Source of the DNA: Clostridia bacterium
GTDB lineage: Bacteria; Bacillota; Clostridia; Lachnospirales; Lachnospiraceae
DNA: 64,000 nucleotides
Direction: 5' to 3'
NCBI GenBank assembly: GCA_003249225.1
Contig: QKJQ01000015.1
Location: forward strand, 248,001-312,000
Shown: in pieces, positions 53,812-62,586 of the stretch
Numbering within the stretch: position 1 is the stretch's first letter
Layout of the letters: each line of letters begins with the position of its first letter
The notes under the pieces: model-generated
Told to the model about the DNA's origin: nothing
Databases searched by the model: none
The model's input: the letters and a program-made list of their open reading frames with translations, nothing else
Program-made: the position numbers and the translations under genes

Positions 53812-54681
53812 TTATTCGTAGTGTACGATTTTACGGCTTGCCAGATTACTGAGCAGAGTCAGAACAACAATAATCATAAGAATGATGATCGCAACAGCAT
53901 TCGCCGGTCCCATCTGAAAGTTCTGAAAGGATTTTTTATAGAAAAGGTAAAGAAGGGTCGTGGTACTTCCCGATGGTCCTCCCTGCGTCATGATCTGAAT
54001 CTGATCGTATACCTGAATCGACTGTACCATATTTGTTATAAATAAAAAGAAGGTCGTCGGAGAGATATAAACCAATGTGATATGCCATATCCTGTTAAAG
54101 TAACCTGCTCCATCAATCTGAGCTGCTTCCTGCAGGCTTGCCGGTACCCTTGATAAAGCGCCGACATAGAAAAGAAATGTCCATCCAAGAGATTTCCAGA
54201 TCGTAAATAAAATGACCCCAAACATAGCTGTTTTACTGCTCTGCAGCCATTCGAGCGGGGCAATATGCAGCAAACTGAGTACGTAATTTGCCAGCCCCTT
54301 TTCCGGGTCATAGATCCAAGACCAGACAAGGGATACTGCCACAGCCGGCGTGATCCATGGGCTGAACAGTACCGTTCGAAATAAACCACTGCCCAGGAAT
54401 TTCTTTTCAAAGAGTAGTGCCAGTAAAAAACCGAGCAATATGGTCGGAAGAATTGTACCCAGTGCAAAATACAATGTATTCCATAATGCCTTTGTGAAAT
54501 TTGAGTCGGTCAGAAGATCCTGATAATTTTCAAATCCAACGTTCTGCATGGTTGGAGATATATAATCCCAATCTGTAAAGCTTATTCCGAGTGAGAGAAA
54601 AAGCGGCACGATCCAGAATAAGACCAGCGGAAGCAGAAAGGGAAGACAAAAAATAATTCTTGTTACGGTATCACGTTTCAT
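53812..54681 (-). CDS. ABC transporter permease (UgpA type)
   Basis: 289 residues from the ATG at 54681, six bases after GAGG; upstream frame to 54840 is leader sequence. Six membrane segments (FCLPFLLPLVLFWIVPLFLSLGIS first) and the EAA loop LQEAAQIDGAGYFNRIWHITLVYISP. UgpA/MalF-type permease. The end of its frame is 18 bases before the next gene. The leader ends GAAATGAGG, similar to the ribosome-site part of the repeat modules. Confidence 0.88.
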   Translation of the reverse strand: MKRDTVTRIIFCLPFLLPLVLFWIVPLFLSLGISFTDWDYISPTMQNVGFENYQDLLTDSNFTKALWNTLYFALGTILPTILLGFLLALLFEKKFLGSGLFRTVLFSPWITPAVAVSLVWSWIYDPEKGLANYVLSLLHIAPLEWLQSSKTAMFGVILFTIWKSLGWTFLFYVGALSRVPASLQEAAQIDGAGYFNRIWHITLVYISPTTFFLFITNMVQSIQVYDQIQIMTQGGPSGSTTTLLYLFYKKSFQNFQMGPANAVAIIILMIIVVLTLLSNLASRKIVHYE

Positions 54682-54730
54682 AGCAGTCCTCATTTCGCAG
54701 TGCTTGTTTTCAGTTCTAAAATTCGTTTTT

Positions 54731-54736
54731 ATTGTA
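54731..54736 (-). promoter_or_regulatory. Extended -10 promoter element before the Ugp-like transporter genes
   Basis: Minus-strand TATGCTACAAT gives a TG-extended -10 (TACAAT at 54731-54736), directly beyond the left arm of the 24-bp inverted repeat. No good -35 is seen, consistent with an extended -10 promoter. Confidence 0.45.
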
Positions 54737-54740
54737 GCAT

Positions 54741-54824
54741 AAAGCAAAATAATATGGTGTAAAATCACCGTGAAGAACATGTTAATGTTTTTCGCTTTGC
54801 TTTTACACCATATTATTTTGCTTT
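54741..54824. repeat. Perfect 24-bp inverted repeat upstream of the transporter genes
   Basis: The two arms (54741-54764 and 54801-54824) are exact reverse complements of 24 bp, starting AAAGCAAAATAATATGG, around a 36-base loop. They lie between deoR and the UgpA-type gene and next to the predicted promoter. Could be the terminator of deoR, an operator for the DeoR protein, or a structured RNA. Confidence 0.85.
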
Positions 54825-54893
54825 TTATTATAATGACCAAATTTTATGTTTGTTTTGTTACTACCCATCTTATAAAGATCAGATACGGCCATA

Positions 54894-55697
54894 TCATTCT
54901 GTAACCAGAATGCTGTCAACCCCGTTTTCCCTCAGAATATGTTTCCATTCATCAGTCAGCTGCTTATCCGTAATCAGAATGGAAAGTTCAGAAAATTTAA
55001 CTGCCTGATAGGTTGCTTTGCTGTCAAACTTACTCTTGTCTGCCAGAAGAATCCGCCTGTCGGACTGTTTGACCGCTTCCTTGATCACTGCACAGGCCTG
55101 AAGATCCATATTGCTGCAGCCGAATGCAGCATCCAGTGCGTCAACAGAAAAAAGAACATAATTAAAATGCAGCTGTGCCATGGTATCATTTAGATAAGTG
55201 CCAAAGGTCATACCAATATTTGCATCAACTTCTCCCCCAAGGAAAAGCAGACGATGACCCTGCTCTGAAAACATCTTATCGTATTCATCCATCATATACC
55301 GCATTAAAAAAGCTATGGAATGTGTAACGATTGTAATATTCCTTTTTTCACCCAGATATTCCAGCAGATAGATCACCGTTGAACCAGAATCAAGATAGAT
55401 GCAATCACCGTCCGAAATCAAACCAATCGCCTGATGGCATATTTTCTTCTTTTCCGATGCATGAATCAACTCTCTTTCATGAAACACATAGTGTTTCTGC
55501 TGATTCTCTTTTTTCTTTCTTCGGATTCCGCCATGAAACCTTAAAAACCCCTGTTCTTCTACCAAAGCATCAAAATCGGAGCGTATTGTCTCTGTAGTCA
55601 CAGAAAAACGTTCTGACATAGCAGCAATCGTAACTTCTCCATCACTTTGTACTGCATAGGCAATCTGCTTACGACGGTTTATTACCTTCTGATTCAT
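54894..55697 (-). CDS. DeoR-family transcriptional regulator
   Basis: 267 residues. The N-terminal winged HTH reads RRKQIAYAVQSDGEVTIAAMSERFSVTTETIRSDFDALVEEQGFLRFHGG, the DeoR signature. The C-terminal sugar-phosphate-binding domain has GDCIYLDSGSTVIYLLEYL and ILLADKSKFDSKATYQ. DeoR regulators of this kind are released from DNA by phosphorylated sugars. It is divergent from nothing and precedes the Ugp-like transporter genes on the same strand, so it probably controls them. The 184 bases upstream (55698-55881) contain AT-rich sequence without a clear promoter. Confidence 0.9.
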   Translation of the reverse strand: MNQKVINRRKQIAYAVQSDGEVTIAAMSERFSVTTETIRSDFDALVEEQGFLRFHGGIRRKKKENQQKHYVFHERELIHASEKKKICHQAIGLISDGDCIYLDSGSTVIYLLEYLGEKRNITIVTHSIAFLMRYMMDEYDKMFSEQGHRLLFLGGEVDANIGMTFGTYLNDTMAQLHFNYVLFSVDALDAAFGCSNMDLQACAVIKEAVKQSDRRILLADKSKFDSKATYQAVKFSELSILITDKQLTDEWKHILRENGVDSILVTE

Positions 55698-55881
55698 CCT
55701 GAAGTTATCCTTTCCTGCTGTGGCTTACTTACTACTGCTGTCATTTTCTGTTATTTCTTTGTTCTTGTTGTTCAGACTTTGGGAATTGCGAACCGTTTTC
55801 TTTATTTTATATCCTGAATGTTATTCACAAATAATAGAAATGTAAAATCCAGATAATGAATTTCTCCTGCACTTCGTAGAC

Positions 55882-56121
55882 CTACAGGTATTTGAACATT
55901 TCTTTTGCATCATCTTTTTTGGTCGTTTCCTGAATTGCAAGAATTTCAACTTTTACAGTCTTTCCGCCAAATGCAATTTCTACCACATCGCCGATTTTTA
56001 CGTCAGACGAGGCCTTTGCTGTCTTACCATTGATTGATACCCTGCCTGCATCGCATGCCTCATTTGCAATTGTCCTTCGTTTGATCAGACGGGATACTTT
56101 TAAGTATTTATCAAGCCGCAT
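55882..56121 (-). CDS. rqcP: S4-domain RNA-binding protein RqcP (YabO)
   Basis: 79 residues. The S4 domain reads MRLDKYLKVSRLIKRRTIANEACDAGRVSINGKTAKASSDVKIGDVVEI, matching Bacillus RqcP (YabO). The protein binds the 50S subunit and peptidyl-tRNA and helps RqcH add alanine tails during ribosome rescue. In Clostridia the gene commonly follows the HU gene, as here. Start ATG after AAGGAGGAG. Confidence 0.92.
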   Translation of the reverse strand: MRLDKYLKVSRLIKRRTIANEACDAGRVSINGKTAKASSDVKIGDVVEIAFGGKTVKVEILAIQETTKKDDAKEMFKYL

Positions 56122-56230
56122 AATACTCCTCCTTTATTATACCATTCATTACACCGAACGCCTTTACAGGCTGCCTTTGTGTATCTTGGTGAAACCTTCA
56201 AATCGCTGGTGTTCAACCTGTACGGAGTGA

Positions 56231-56276
56231 TTGTTATAGTATAGGAAAGATGACGAACTTTCCTATACTATAACAA
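56231..56276. repeat. Perfect 19-bp inverted repeat between HU and rqcP
   Basis: TTGTTATAGTATAGGAAAG (56231-56249) and CTTTCCTATACTATAACAA (56258-56276) are exact reverse complements around an 8-base loop. They lie just after the HU terminator. The arm includes TATAGTATAGG and could serve as an operator or structured leader for rqcP; another chance is a small mobile-element remnant. Confidence 0.8.
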
Positions 56277-56309
56277 AAAGCTGCTCCGAAGAATACTTCA
56301 GAGCAGCTT
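56274..56309 (-). terminator. Rho-independent terminator of the HU gene
   Basis: Minus-strand AAGCTGCTC (56309-56301) pairs with GAGCAGCTT (56286-56278), with an inner GAAG/CTTC pair, followed by TTTTTG. It lies 28 bases after the HU stop. Confidence 0.88.
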
Positions 56310-56336
56310 ATCATTTCATTCGAAGATGTCCATGAT

Positions 56337-56612
56337 TTATTTATTTACAACATCCTTTAATGCTTTTCCAGCTTTGAATTTAGGAGCCTTAGAAGCTGCG
56401 ATTTCGATGGTCTCTTTTGTCTGTGGGTTTCTGCCGGTTCTAGCAGGTCTAGCAGATACTTCAAATGTACCAAATCCAACTAACTGAACTTTTTCACCTT
56501 TTACTAATTCTTCTGTAACAACATCGATAAAAGCTTCAAGAGCCTCCTGAGATTGTTTTTTATTCAATTCTGTTTTTTCCGCGATTGCTGCAACTAATTC
56601 TGCTTTGTTCAT
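56337..56612 (-). CDS. hup: HU family DNA-binding protein
   Basis: 91 residues, the standard HU length. [71 protein letters not shown] is unmistakable, including the GRNP arm tip that bends DNA. It compacts the nucleoid as a homodimer. A TTGACA/TATAAA promoter, a structured leader and the ribosome site TTGAGGAGGAAT precede it; a strong terminator follows. Confidence 0.97.
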   Translation of the reverse strand: MNKAELVAAIAEKTELNKKQSQEALEAFIDVVTEELVKGEKVQLVGFGTFEVSARPARTGRNPQTKETIEIAASKAPKFKAGKALKDVVNK

Positions 56613-56649
56613 GGATTATTCCTCCTCAATTGTATTTAATTCGTCCTTC

Positions 56650-56686
56650 CTTGCATAAAGGCTAACCCCGTTAGCACAAAGCAAGA
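56650..56686 (-). other. Structured 5' leader of the HU mRNA
   Basis: Minus-strand CTTGC pairs with GCAAG and encloses GCTAAC-GGG-GTTAGC (56675-56661), a perfect 6-bp inner stem. The structure lies between the promoter and the ribosome site. It may stabilise the transcript or be involved in translational control. Confidence 0.5.
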
Positions 56687-56708
56687 GACTCAATGCTCAC
56701 ATATATTA

Positions 56709-56737
56709 TTTATAAACGTTAAGACCCGATTTGTCAA
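56709..56737 (-). promoter_or_regulatory. Promoter of the HU gene
   Basis: Minus-strand TTGACA (56732-56737), 17-base spacer and TATAAA (56709-56714), a near-consensus vegetative promoter. It begins only 31 bases beyond the stop of the M15 peptidase gene. Confidence 0.88.
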
Positions 56738-56767
56738 GGAAAATTCGCTATTTCATGCGATTTTCTC

Positions 56768-58792
56768 CTAAAAAACATAGCTCATATAATGGGTTAAGTT
56801 TATCAAAGTTTCCCAAGTCTTGTAATCTACAACACCAGTTGCTTCCAGTCCGTTTTTCGTCTGAAATTTGATTACCGCCTGTTTTGTTCTGCTGCTGTAA
56901 ACTCCATCCGTATTCACAGAAAATCCAAGTTCTTTTAGCCGGTCCTGAAGGTTCTCGATCTTGTATCCCTTCATCGGATTCTCACTGTCAGTTGATAGTG
57001 TATCAAAAGGATCGTTCCCCTGGTACGTCAGGTATTCGAGTCCCAGATATTCAAAGTGCATGGAATCCACACAGATTCCAAAGTCGCCGCCCCAATACCA
57101 TCCATTTGCTTCAAAGATATCAATAACGGACTGTGGTATGCAGTAAGGGTTCGTCATATCTCTTAAATCATTTCCGGCACCAAGGTAATAGTCATTGTCG
57201 TAATCACCGTAATTTATATCAAGGGCTGCCCCATAGGAATGCATAGACATAAAAGTACAGTTCGAAAGACCGCTGCCTCCGGATTGTCGGTAACCATAGC
57301 CTTTCATAACTTTGATTGGAAATTGAATATCAAGAGCGTAGATCTCGTTAAATATCTTGCGGATGCTTGTTATCAGTTTGCGATTCATGGTTATGGAATA
57401 TGTCGTTGATACTTTATTTCCATTGCTGTCGATCTGCCACACAGGAACGCTGATTGTCATCATATACTGAGCTGCCTGGCTTTCGGTTGCATATCCAGGA
57501 GCCTTGTTATCGACTGTATAATATACGACATCGGTTCCCAGCAGATACTGATATCGTACCGTATCGTCACCCAGAGGCAGTACTTGTTCTTTATCATAGT
57601 AGGTATTACCGAGAATAACTTCAAGAAGGCGCTCTGTCTCCAGTGATACATCCTTTTCGAAGGGAAGGGAACCGATTCCTGCTATATACAAGGACCCATC
57701 TGAGCTTTTTACAACAACGAACTGTGACAAGCCGGTCGCCTGAATTCCACCGGAAATCTCCATGAGTTGCGTAAAACCGGATGGAATATTCTCACCTCCA
57801 TAAATCTGGGAATAACCTGCATCCTTATTGCGGCATTTTATACTGGCTGTGGTTCCATCGATTTTCGTATAACTGACATTTATCGATGCCGAGCCACAAT
57901 TACCTGCAAAAAGTGAGTAAGTCAGCAGTTCTCTGACCAATACACACATATCATATACCGTTGTGTATTGGCTGGCATTATAACTGCCGTCCGAGGAGAC
58001 ATACTTTGAATTTTTCATGCCAATGCTTTTTGCCGCACTGTTCATCATGGAAACGAACTTCCCTTCCGTTGATGCTATCGTCTCGACAAGTACCATTCTG
58101 GCATCATCACTTCCCGTCATCAGGTAACATAAAACCAGATTCTTCATGGAAATAACATCCCCGGCTTCAAATCCGGACAGGGTGGAGGACGAAAGTGCTG
58201 CCGCATTTGCAACAGCAGTCTCACTAACCGTAATCATAAGATCACTGTTCAGATTCTGCAGGGCAACCAGAACTGTCATCATCTCTGAAATCCGATTTGG
58301 TGTAATCTTATCCGTTGCCTGATTCGATGCAAGTACTGTTCCTTCTGTTAAATCGTATAATAAGAGTGGAATAGTCGAATTCAAAGGGTTCTGTGCTTCC
58401 TTACCGGAAACAGCACTCTGCGTAAGTGCAGCACCAATTGCAAGGCTGCTTTCCGATTTGGCTGGTATTCCTGTTGCCGCTGCCTTTGTTGGTTCAACTG
58501 TCGCAACGGTCGGTTCAACCGTCGCAGGCGCCGATGTCGGCGTTGCTGTGACCGATGCCGGCGTAGGAGTTGCCGCTGGTTCCGGTGTCGGTGTTGATGC
58601 AGTAACCGGCGCCGAAGTGATTACCGGAGCTCCCGGCGTATCTGCCGCCGGTGTCGGACTCACCTCCCAGAACCATTCCGAATCATCACCAGAAAGGTCA
58701 GCCGCAAGAATACGACTTGTGTGAATATTCCCAATTACAATGGCTATTATCATACTCGCGCACAACAACCGCCACCTTATTTTATGTTTCAT
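56768..58792 (-). CDS. Cell-wall protein: decayed S11 carboxypeptidase domain fused to M15 (VanY-like) peptidase and PG-binding domain
   Basis: 674 residues. A membrane anchor or signal (about 5-30) is followed by a Pro/Thr-rich linker (45-110). Residues about 140-390 have the S11 (DacA-type) fold but lack its catalytic motifs: SxxK reads Ser169-Glu-Met-Met172, SxN reads SDD at 228-230, and no KTG triad was found. An M15 domain (about 470-600) is complete: GYGYRQSGGSG, HSYGAALDINYG with His518 and Asp525, and MHFEY with His579. A PG_binding_1 domain (about 612-665) ends the protein. It probably trims peptide stems in the wall, with the S11 part as a binding module. The gene follows icd and the tandem leader modules. 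Confidence 0.85.
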   Translation of the reverse strand: MKHKIRWRLLCASMIIAIVIGNIHTSRILAADLSGDDSEWFWEVSPTPAADTPGAPVITSAPVTASTPTPEPAATPTPASVTATPTSAPATVEPTVATVEPTKAAATGIPAKSESSLAIGAALTQSAVSGKEAQNPLNSTIPLLLYDLTEGTVLASNQATDKITPNRISEMMTVLVALQNLNSDLMITVSETAVANAAALSSSTLSGFEAGDVISMKNLVLCYLMTGSDDARMVLVETIASTEGKFVSMMNSAAKSIGMKNSKYVSSDGSYNASQYTTVYDMCVLVRELLTYSLFAGNCGSASINVSYTKIDGTTASIKCRNKDAGYSQIYGGENIPSGFTQLMEISGGIQATGLSQFVVVKSSDGSLYIAGIGSLPFEKDVSLETERLLEVILGNTYYDKEQVLPLGDDTVRYQYLLGTDVVYYTVDNKAPGYATESQAAQYMMTISVPVWQIDSNGNKVSTTYSITMNRKLITSIRKIFNEIYALDIQFPIKVMKGYGYRQSGGSGLSNCTFMSMHSYGAALDINYGDYDNDYYLGAGNDLRDMTNPYCIPQSVIDIFEANGWYWGGDFGICVDSMHFEYLGLEYLTYQGNDPFDTLSTDSENPMKGYKIENLQDRLKELGFSVNTDGVYSSRTKQAVIKFQTKNGLEATGVVDYKTWETLINLTHYMSYVF

Positions 58793-58798
58793 ACTTTC

Positions 58799-58898
58799 CT
58801 CATTCCTGCGCTGCTTTAAAAGCGCATATCAAGTTTGAACAAGCAATTTATTGCGAAGTGCAAACTTGCCGGCCGAAATCGTTATTTGATTTCGGTTT
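58799..58898 (-). repeat. Three-hairpin leader module, copy 4 (directly before the M15 gene)
   Basis: Minus strand: CCGAAATC/GATTTCGG (58895-58888 with 58880-58873), CAAGTTTG/CAAACTTG (58868-58861 with 58837-58830) with inner GCAA/TTGC, GCGC/GCGC (58825-58822 with 58811-58808), then AGGAATGAGG and the start of the M15 gene. Confidence 0.88.
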
Positions 58899-58900
58899 AA

Positions 58901-58996
58901 CCTCATTCCTGCGCAAGTTTTATGCGCATATCAAGTTTGAACAAGCAATCTATTGCGAAGTGCAAACTTGCCAGCCGAAATGTTTTTCTTCGGCTT
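58901..58996 (-). repeat. Three-hairpin leader module, copy 5 (tandem)
   Basis: Minus strand: AGCCGAA/TTCGGCT (58995-58989 with 58979-58973), CAAGTTTG/CAAACTTG (58970-58963 with 58939-58932) with inner GCAA/TTGC, GCGC/GCGC (58927-58924 with 58914-58911), then AGGAATGAGG with no start codon behind it. Confidence 0.88.
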
Positions 58997-58998
58997 AA

Positions 58999-59027
58999 CC
59001 TCATTCCTGCGCTGCTTTAAAAGCGCA
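58999..59027 (-). repeat. Leader module, partial copy 6 abutting the icd stop
   Basis: Only the third hairpin remains: GCGC/GCGC (59026-59023 with 59012-59009), AGGAATGAGG. Its first base follows directly on the TAA of icd (59028-59030). Confidence 0.8.
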
Positions 59028-60227
59028 TTACGCGAGTCTGGTGCGAATCGCCTGAATGAACTCCAGCGTATTCACTTTCTCTTTCTTTTCAAGACTTGAA
59101 ATCAGATAAAGATCTCCAGTCATTGTTCCTTCTTCGATGGTACGAATGGTTGCGGATTCCAGTTTGTCCGCGAACTCACATAATTCCTTATTGTCATCCA
59201 GCTCACCACGTTTACGAAGTGCGCCACTCCACGCAAAGATTGTAGCAACTGCGTTGGTCGAGGTGGATTTGCCTTCCAGATGACGATAGTAATGACGCTG
59301 TACGGTACCATGTGCAGCTTCGTATTCAAAGCAGCCATCCGGTGATACAAGCACAGAAGTCATCATAGACAGGGAACCATAGGCTGTAGCAAGCATATCA
59401 CTCATAACATCACCATCATAATTCTTACAAGCCCAGATATATCCGCCTTCCGAACGAATCACGCGAGCTACGGCGTCATCGATCAGGGTATAAAAATACT
59501 CGATACCAAGTTCTTCGAACTTTTCTTTGTATTCCTTATCATAAATCTCCTGAAAGATATCTTTGAAGGAATGATCGTATTTCTTTGAAATGGTGTCTTT
59601 TGTTGCGAACCATAAGGGTTGCTTGGTATCGATCGCATAGGTAAAGCAGCAACGTGCAAAGTTCTCAATGGAATCATTCAGATTGTGCATACCCTGTAAG
59701 ATACCTGGTCCCTTGAACTCATGTATCAGCTCTTTCGTGACAGTTCCATCCGCTGCTGTAAATACAAGTTCTGCTTTTCCTTCGCATGGAACAATCATTT
59801 CTGATGCTTTGTATACATCACCATAAGCATGACGGGCAATGGTAATAGGCTGTGTCCAGTTCTTAACATATGGTTCAACACCTTTTACAAGGATCGGTGC
59901 ACGGAATACTGTACCGTCTAAAATCGCACGAATGGTTCCGTTCGGACTCTTCCACATTTCTTTCAGGTTGTATTCTTTTACTCTTGCTGCGTTCGGTGTG
60001 ATCGTTGCACATTTTACGGCAACACCGTATTTCTTGGTCGCATAGGCTGAATCAAATGTTACCTGGTCATTCGTCTCATCTCTGTACTGCAATCCAAGAT
60101 CGTAGTACTCAGTCTTTAAGTCAATGAACGGGTGCAGCAGTTCATCTTTAATGTACTGCCAGATGATTCTTGTCATTTCATCTCCATCCATCTCAACAAG
60201 AGGTGTTGTCATCGGTATTTTTGCCAT
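59028..60227 (-). CDS. icd: NADP-dependent isocitrate dehydrogenase
   Basis: 399 residues of the eukaryotic-type (type II) subfamily: [27 protein letters not shown] at the start, [76 protein letters not shown] and [14 protein letters not shown]. Substrate and metal residues are present. The enzyme makes 2-oxoglutarate in the cytoplasm, mainly for glutamate synthesis here. It follows the aconitase-family gene after 27 bases with GGGAGAAGG as ribosome site. Confidence 0.96.
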   Translation of the reverse strand: MAKIPMTTPLVEMDGDEMTRIIWQYIKDELLHPFIDLKTEYYDLGLQYRDETNDQVTFDSAYATKKYGVAVKCATITPNAARVKEYNLKEMWKSPNGTIRAILDGTVFRAPILVKGVEPYVKNWTQPITIARHAYGDVYKASEMIVPCEGKAELVFTAADGTVTKELIHEFKGPGILQGMHNLNDSIENFARCCFTYAIDTKQPLWFATKDTISKKYDHSFKDIFQEIYDKEYKEKFEELGIEYFYTLIDDAVARVIRSEGGYIWACKNYDGDVMSDMLATAYGSLSMMTSVLVSPDGCFEYEAAHGTVQRHYYRHLEGKSTSTNAVATIFAWSGALRKRGELDDNKELCEFADKLESATIRTIEEGTMTGDLYLISSLEKKEKVNTLEFIQAIRTRLA

Positions 60228-60254
60228 AGTCCTTCTCCCTTTCCATTTCGTATA

Positions 60255-62546
60255 TTAGTTCTCTCTATAGTAATTGATCAGACAGCCTGCCAGGATGATC
60301 TTTCTTTCATCATCCGTCAGTTCTCCAACAGATACTTCGAATTCTTTGCCTGTAAGTCCATCTGCTTTTCCAGACTCATTGCCTACGACTACAACTTTCA
60401 TGGTCGGAGCTTTTGTTACGATTGCTTTGCGAATCTCCGGGAAGAACAGGTAATCTCCGTTCGTAAAGGGTAAGGTATCTTCTTTATAAAGGAAAGGTAT
60501 CATTCCCCAGTTGATCAGGTTGGAGCGGTATCTCTTGGTTGCGTATTCTTTCGCAATGTTTGCCCAGCCACCAAGAACCTTCTGACAGGAAGCCGCCTGC
60601 TCACGCGCCGATCCATCTCCCGGTTTTACGGCATAAAGGGTACTGCCGATTCCGATCTTGCTTCGGTCAACTTCCGGATAATCTGCTGCAATTTTAGTAA
60701 AAGCTGCTTTTACTTCTGCATTTACTGCTGTCGGGTCATTGCCTTCCAGTCTTATCTTTTCAGCGGCATAAACTTCTTTTGCGCGTCCGACATAAGCAGG
60801 ATCTTTCCGTGATAACGTAAATTCTGCAAGTCCAAGCGGGTTGGAGCGGAAGGAAGAAGTCTCGCCGGATGGGATGAGCTCATCCGTTGTCGTAACAGGA
60901 TCATGAATCTCTGACACCACTTTGATCAGCAGGTGATCTGTCAGTTCTGACATTGCCGGCCAATCCTTAATGTTTGGTCCGAACTGGATCTCTGCCATAG
61001 TGTCTGCCTTGCCTTTGCTATCATACACCCGGTTCTCATAAATCGTTTTATCAAAATAATACGCTGGTTTTGTAAGGTTAAGATCAATTTCTGCTGCTGA
61101 AGTCAGGAACCCTTTGTTCAATGCAGTCGCTGCGATTGATTTTGCATCCATTAATGCAACGGAAGAAATCTGACCGTTCTGCAGTTTTGAGCCTTCGCGG
61201 TTCGGGAAGTTCCTGGTGGTATGACGAATACTAAAGCCATTGTTTGCCGGTGTATCACCAGCACCAAAGCACGGACCGCAAAAAGCAGTCTTCATAACGG
61301 CACCCGCTGCTGTCAGGTCAGCCGCCACACCATTTTTCATGATCTGCATGTAGATCGGCATACTGGCAGGATAAACACTGAGTGTGAATTTTCCGCTTCC
61401 AATGCTCTTTCCACGAAGTATGTCAGCCGCATCACATATATTTTCAAAACCACCGCCGGCACAGCCTGCAATGATTCCCTGATCAACGTAAAGCTGGTTG
61501 TTGATGATTTTATCGGTAAGAGAAAAAGGAGCTTTTTCTCCTAAACTTACCTTTGCTTTTGCTTCTACATCATGCAGAACATCTTTTAAGTTCGCTTTCA
61601 GCTCTGCGATGGTGTAAACATTGCTTGGATGGAAAGGCATAGCGATCATTGGCTCTATCTTAGACAGATCAAGAGCAATCACGCCATCGTAATATGCATT
61701 ATCAAGCGGTGAAAGTGCAGCATACTCCTCCGGTCTGCCATGAATTGCAAAGAATTCTTCTGTCTTCTCGTCGGTTTCCCAGATAGAAGAAAGACAGGTC
61801 GTCTCGGTTGTCATTACATCGATGCCTATTCTAAAGTCCATACTGAGCGCTTTAATTCCAGGTCCAACAAATTCCATGACTTTATTTTTAACAAATCCAC
61901 TTCCAAAGGTAGCACCGACCAGAGCCAGTGCAACGTCCTGCGGACCAACTCCCTTTTGTACTTCACCTGTTACGTAGACAGCAATGACTTCTGGAAGATT
62001 GACATCATATGTACGGCCAAGCAACTGTTTTGCAAGTTCTCCGCCGCCTTCTCCGACTGCCATAGTGCCAAGTGCACCATATCTGGTATGGCTGTCAGAT
62101 CCTAGAATCATCTTCCCACAGCCTGCCATCATCTCTCTTGCATACTGATGAATGACTGCCTGATGCGGTGGAACATAGATTCCGCCATATTTCTGAGCAC
62201 TGGTAAGTCCAAACATATGATCATCTTCGTTAATGGTACCGCCAACGGCACAAAGGCTGTTATGACAATTGGTCAGGACATATGGTATCGGAAATCTTTC
62301 GAGTCCGCTTGCTCTCGCGGTCTGAATGATTCCCACGTAGGTAATATCATGGGATGTGATCTTATCGAACTTAATTTTAAGCTTCTTCGGGTCACCTGAG
62401 GTGTTGTGTGACTGTAAGATCCGATAAGCCATTGTATTTTTGCGTCCTTCCTCACGAAGTGAGGCTTTCTCCTGCATTCCTTCGGCTTCTGCCTGTGGGA
62501 CAAGATTTCCGTTTTTCAGGTATGCTCCTGTATTCCATAACTCCAT
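60255..62546 (-). CDS. Aconitase-family hydratase (YbhJ-like)
   Basis: 763 residues. Aconitase landmarks: [39 protein letters not shown], and [15 protein letters not shown], which supplies iron-sulfur cysteines; the C-terminal swivel carries [13 protein letters not shown]. The overall form is closest to the YbhJ-type branch, shorter than AcnA and AcnB proteins. In an operon with icd and a glutamate synthase-type gene it most likely converts citrate to isocitrate. The start follows GGAGGAG. Confidence 0.87.
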   Translation of the reverse strand: MELWNTGAYLKNGNLVPQAEAEGMQEKASLREEGRKNTMAYRILQSHNTSGDPKKLKIKFDKITSHDITYVGIIQTARASGLERFPIPYVLTNCHNSLCAVGGTINEDDHMFGLTSAQKYGGIYVPPHQAVIHQYAREMMAGCGKMILGSDSHTRYGALGTMAVGEGGGELAKQLLGRTYDVNLPEVIAVYVTGEVQKGVGPQDVALALVGATFGSGFVKNKVMEFVGPGIKALSMDFRIGIDVMTTETTCLSSIWETDEKTEEFFAIHGRPEEYAALSPLDNAYYDGVIALDLSKIEPMIAMPFHPSNVYTIAELKANLKDVLHDVEAKAKVSLGEKAPFSLTDKIINNQLYVDQGIIAGCAGGGFENICDAADILRGKSIGSGKFTLSVYPASMPIYMQIMKNGVAADLTAAGAVMKTAFCGPCFGAGDTPANNGFSIRHTTRNFPNREGSKLQNGQISSVALMDAKSIAATALNKGFLTSAAEIDLNLTKPAYYFDKTIYENRVYDSKGKADTMAEIQFGPNIKDWPAMSELTDHLLIKVVSEIHDPVTTTDELIPSGETSSFRSNPLGLAEFTLSRKDPAYVGRAKEVYAAEKIRLEGNDPTAVNAEVKAAFTKIAADYPEVDRSKIGIGSTLYAVKPGDGSAREQAASCQKVLGGWANIAKEYATKRYRSNLINWGMIPFLYKEDTLPFTNGDYLFFPEIRKAIVTKAPTMKVVVVGNESGKADGLTGKEFEVSVGELTDDERKIILAGCLINYYREN

Positions 62547-62586
62547 TTTGTGCTCCTCCTTCGATTGCTAACTTCATTTTCCTGCA

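Noticed and set aside
58799-59027. Possible CRISPR-like or insertion-element ends
   Set aside because: Units are about 100 bases with internal pairing and no transposase; they end in ribosome sites, so a leader element fits better.
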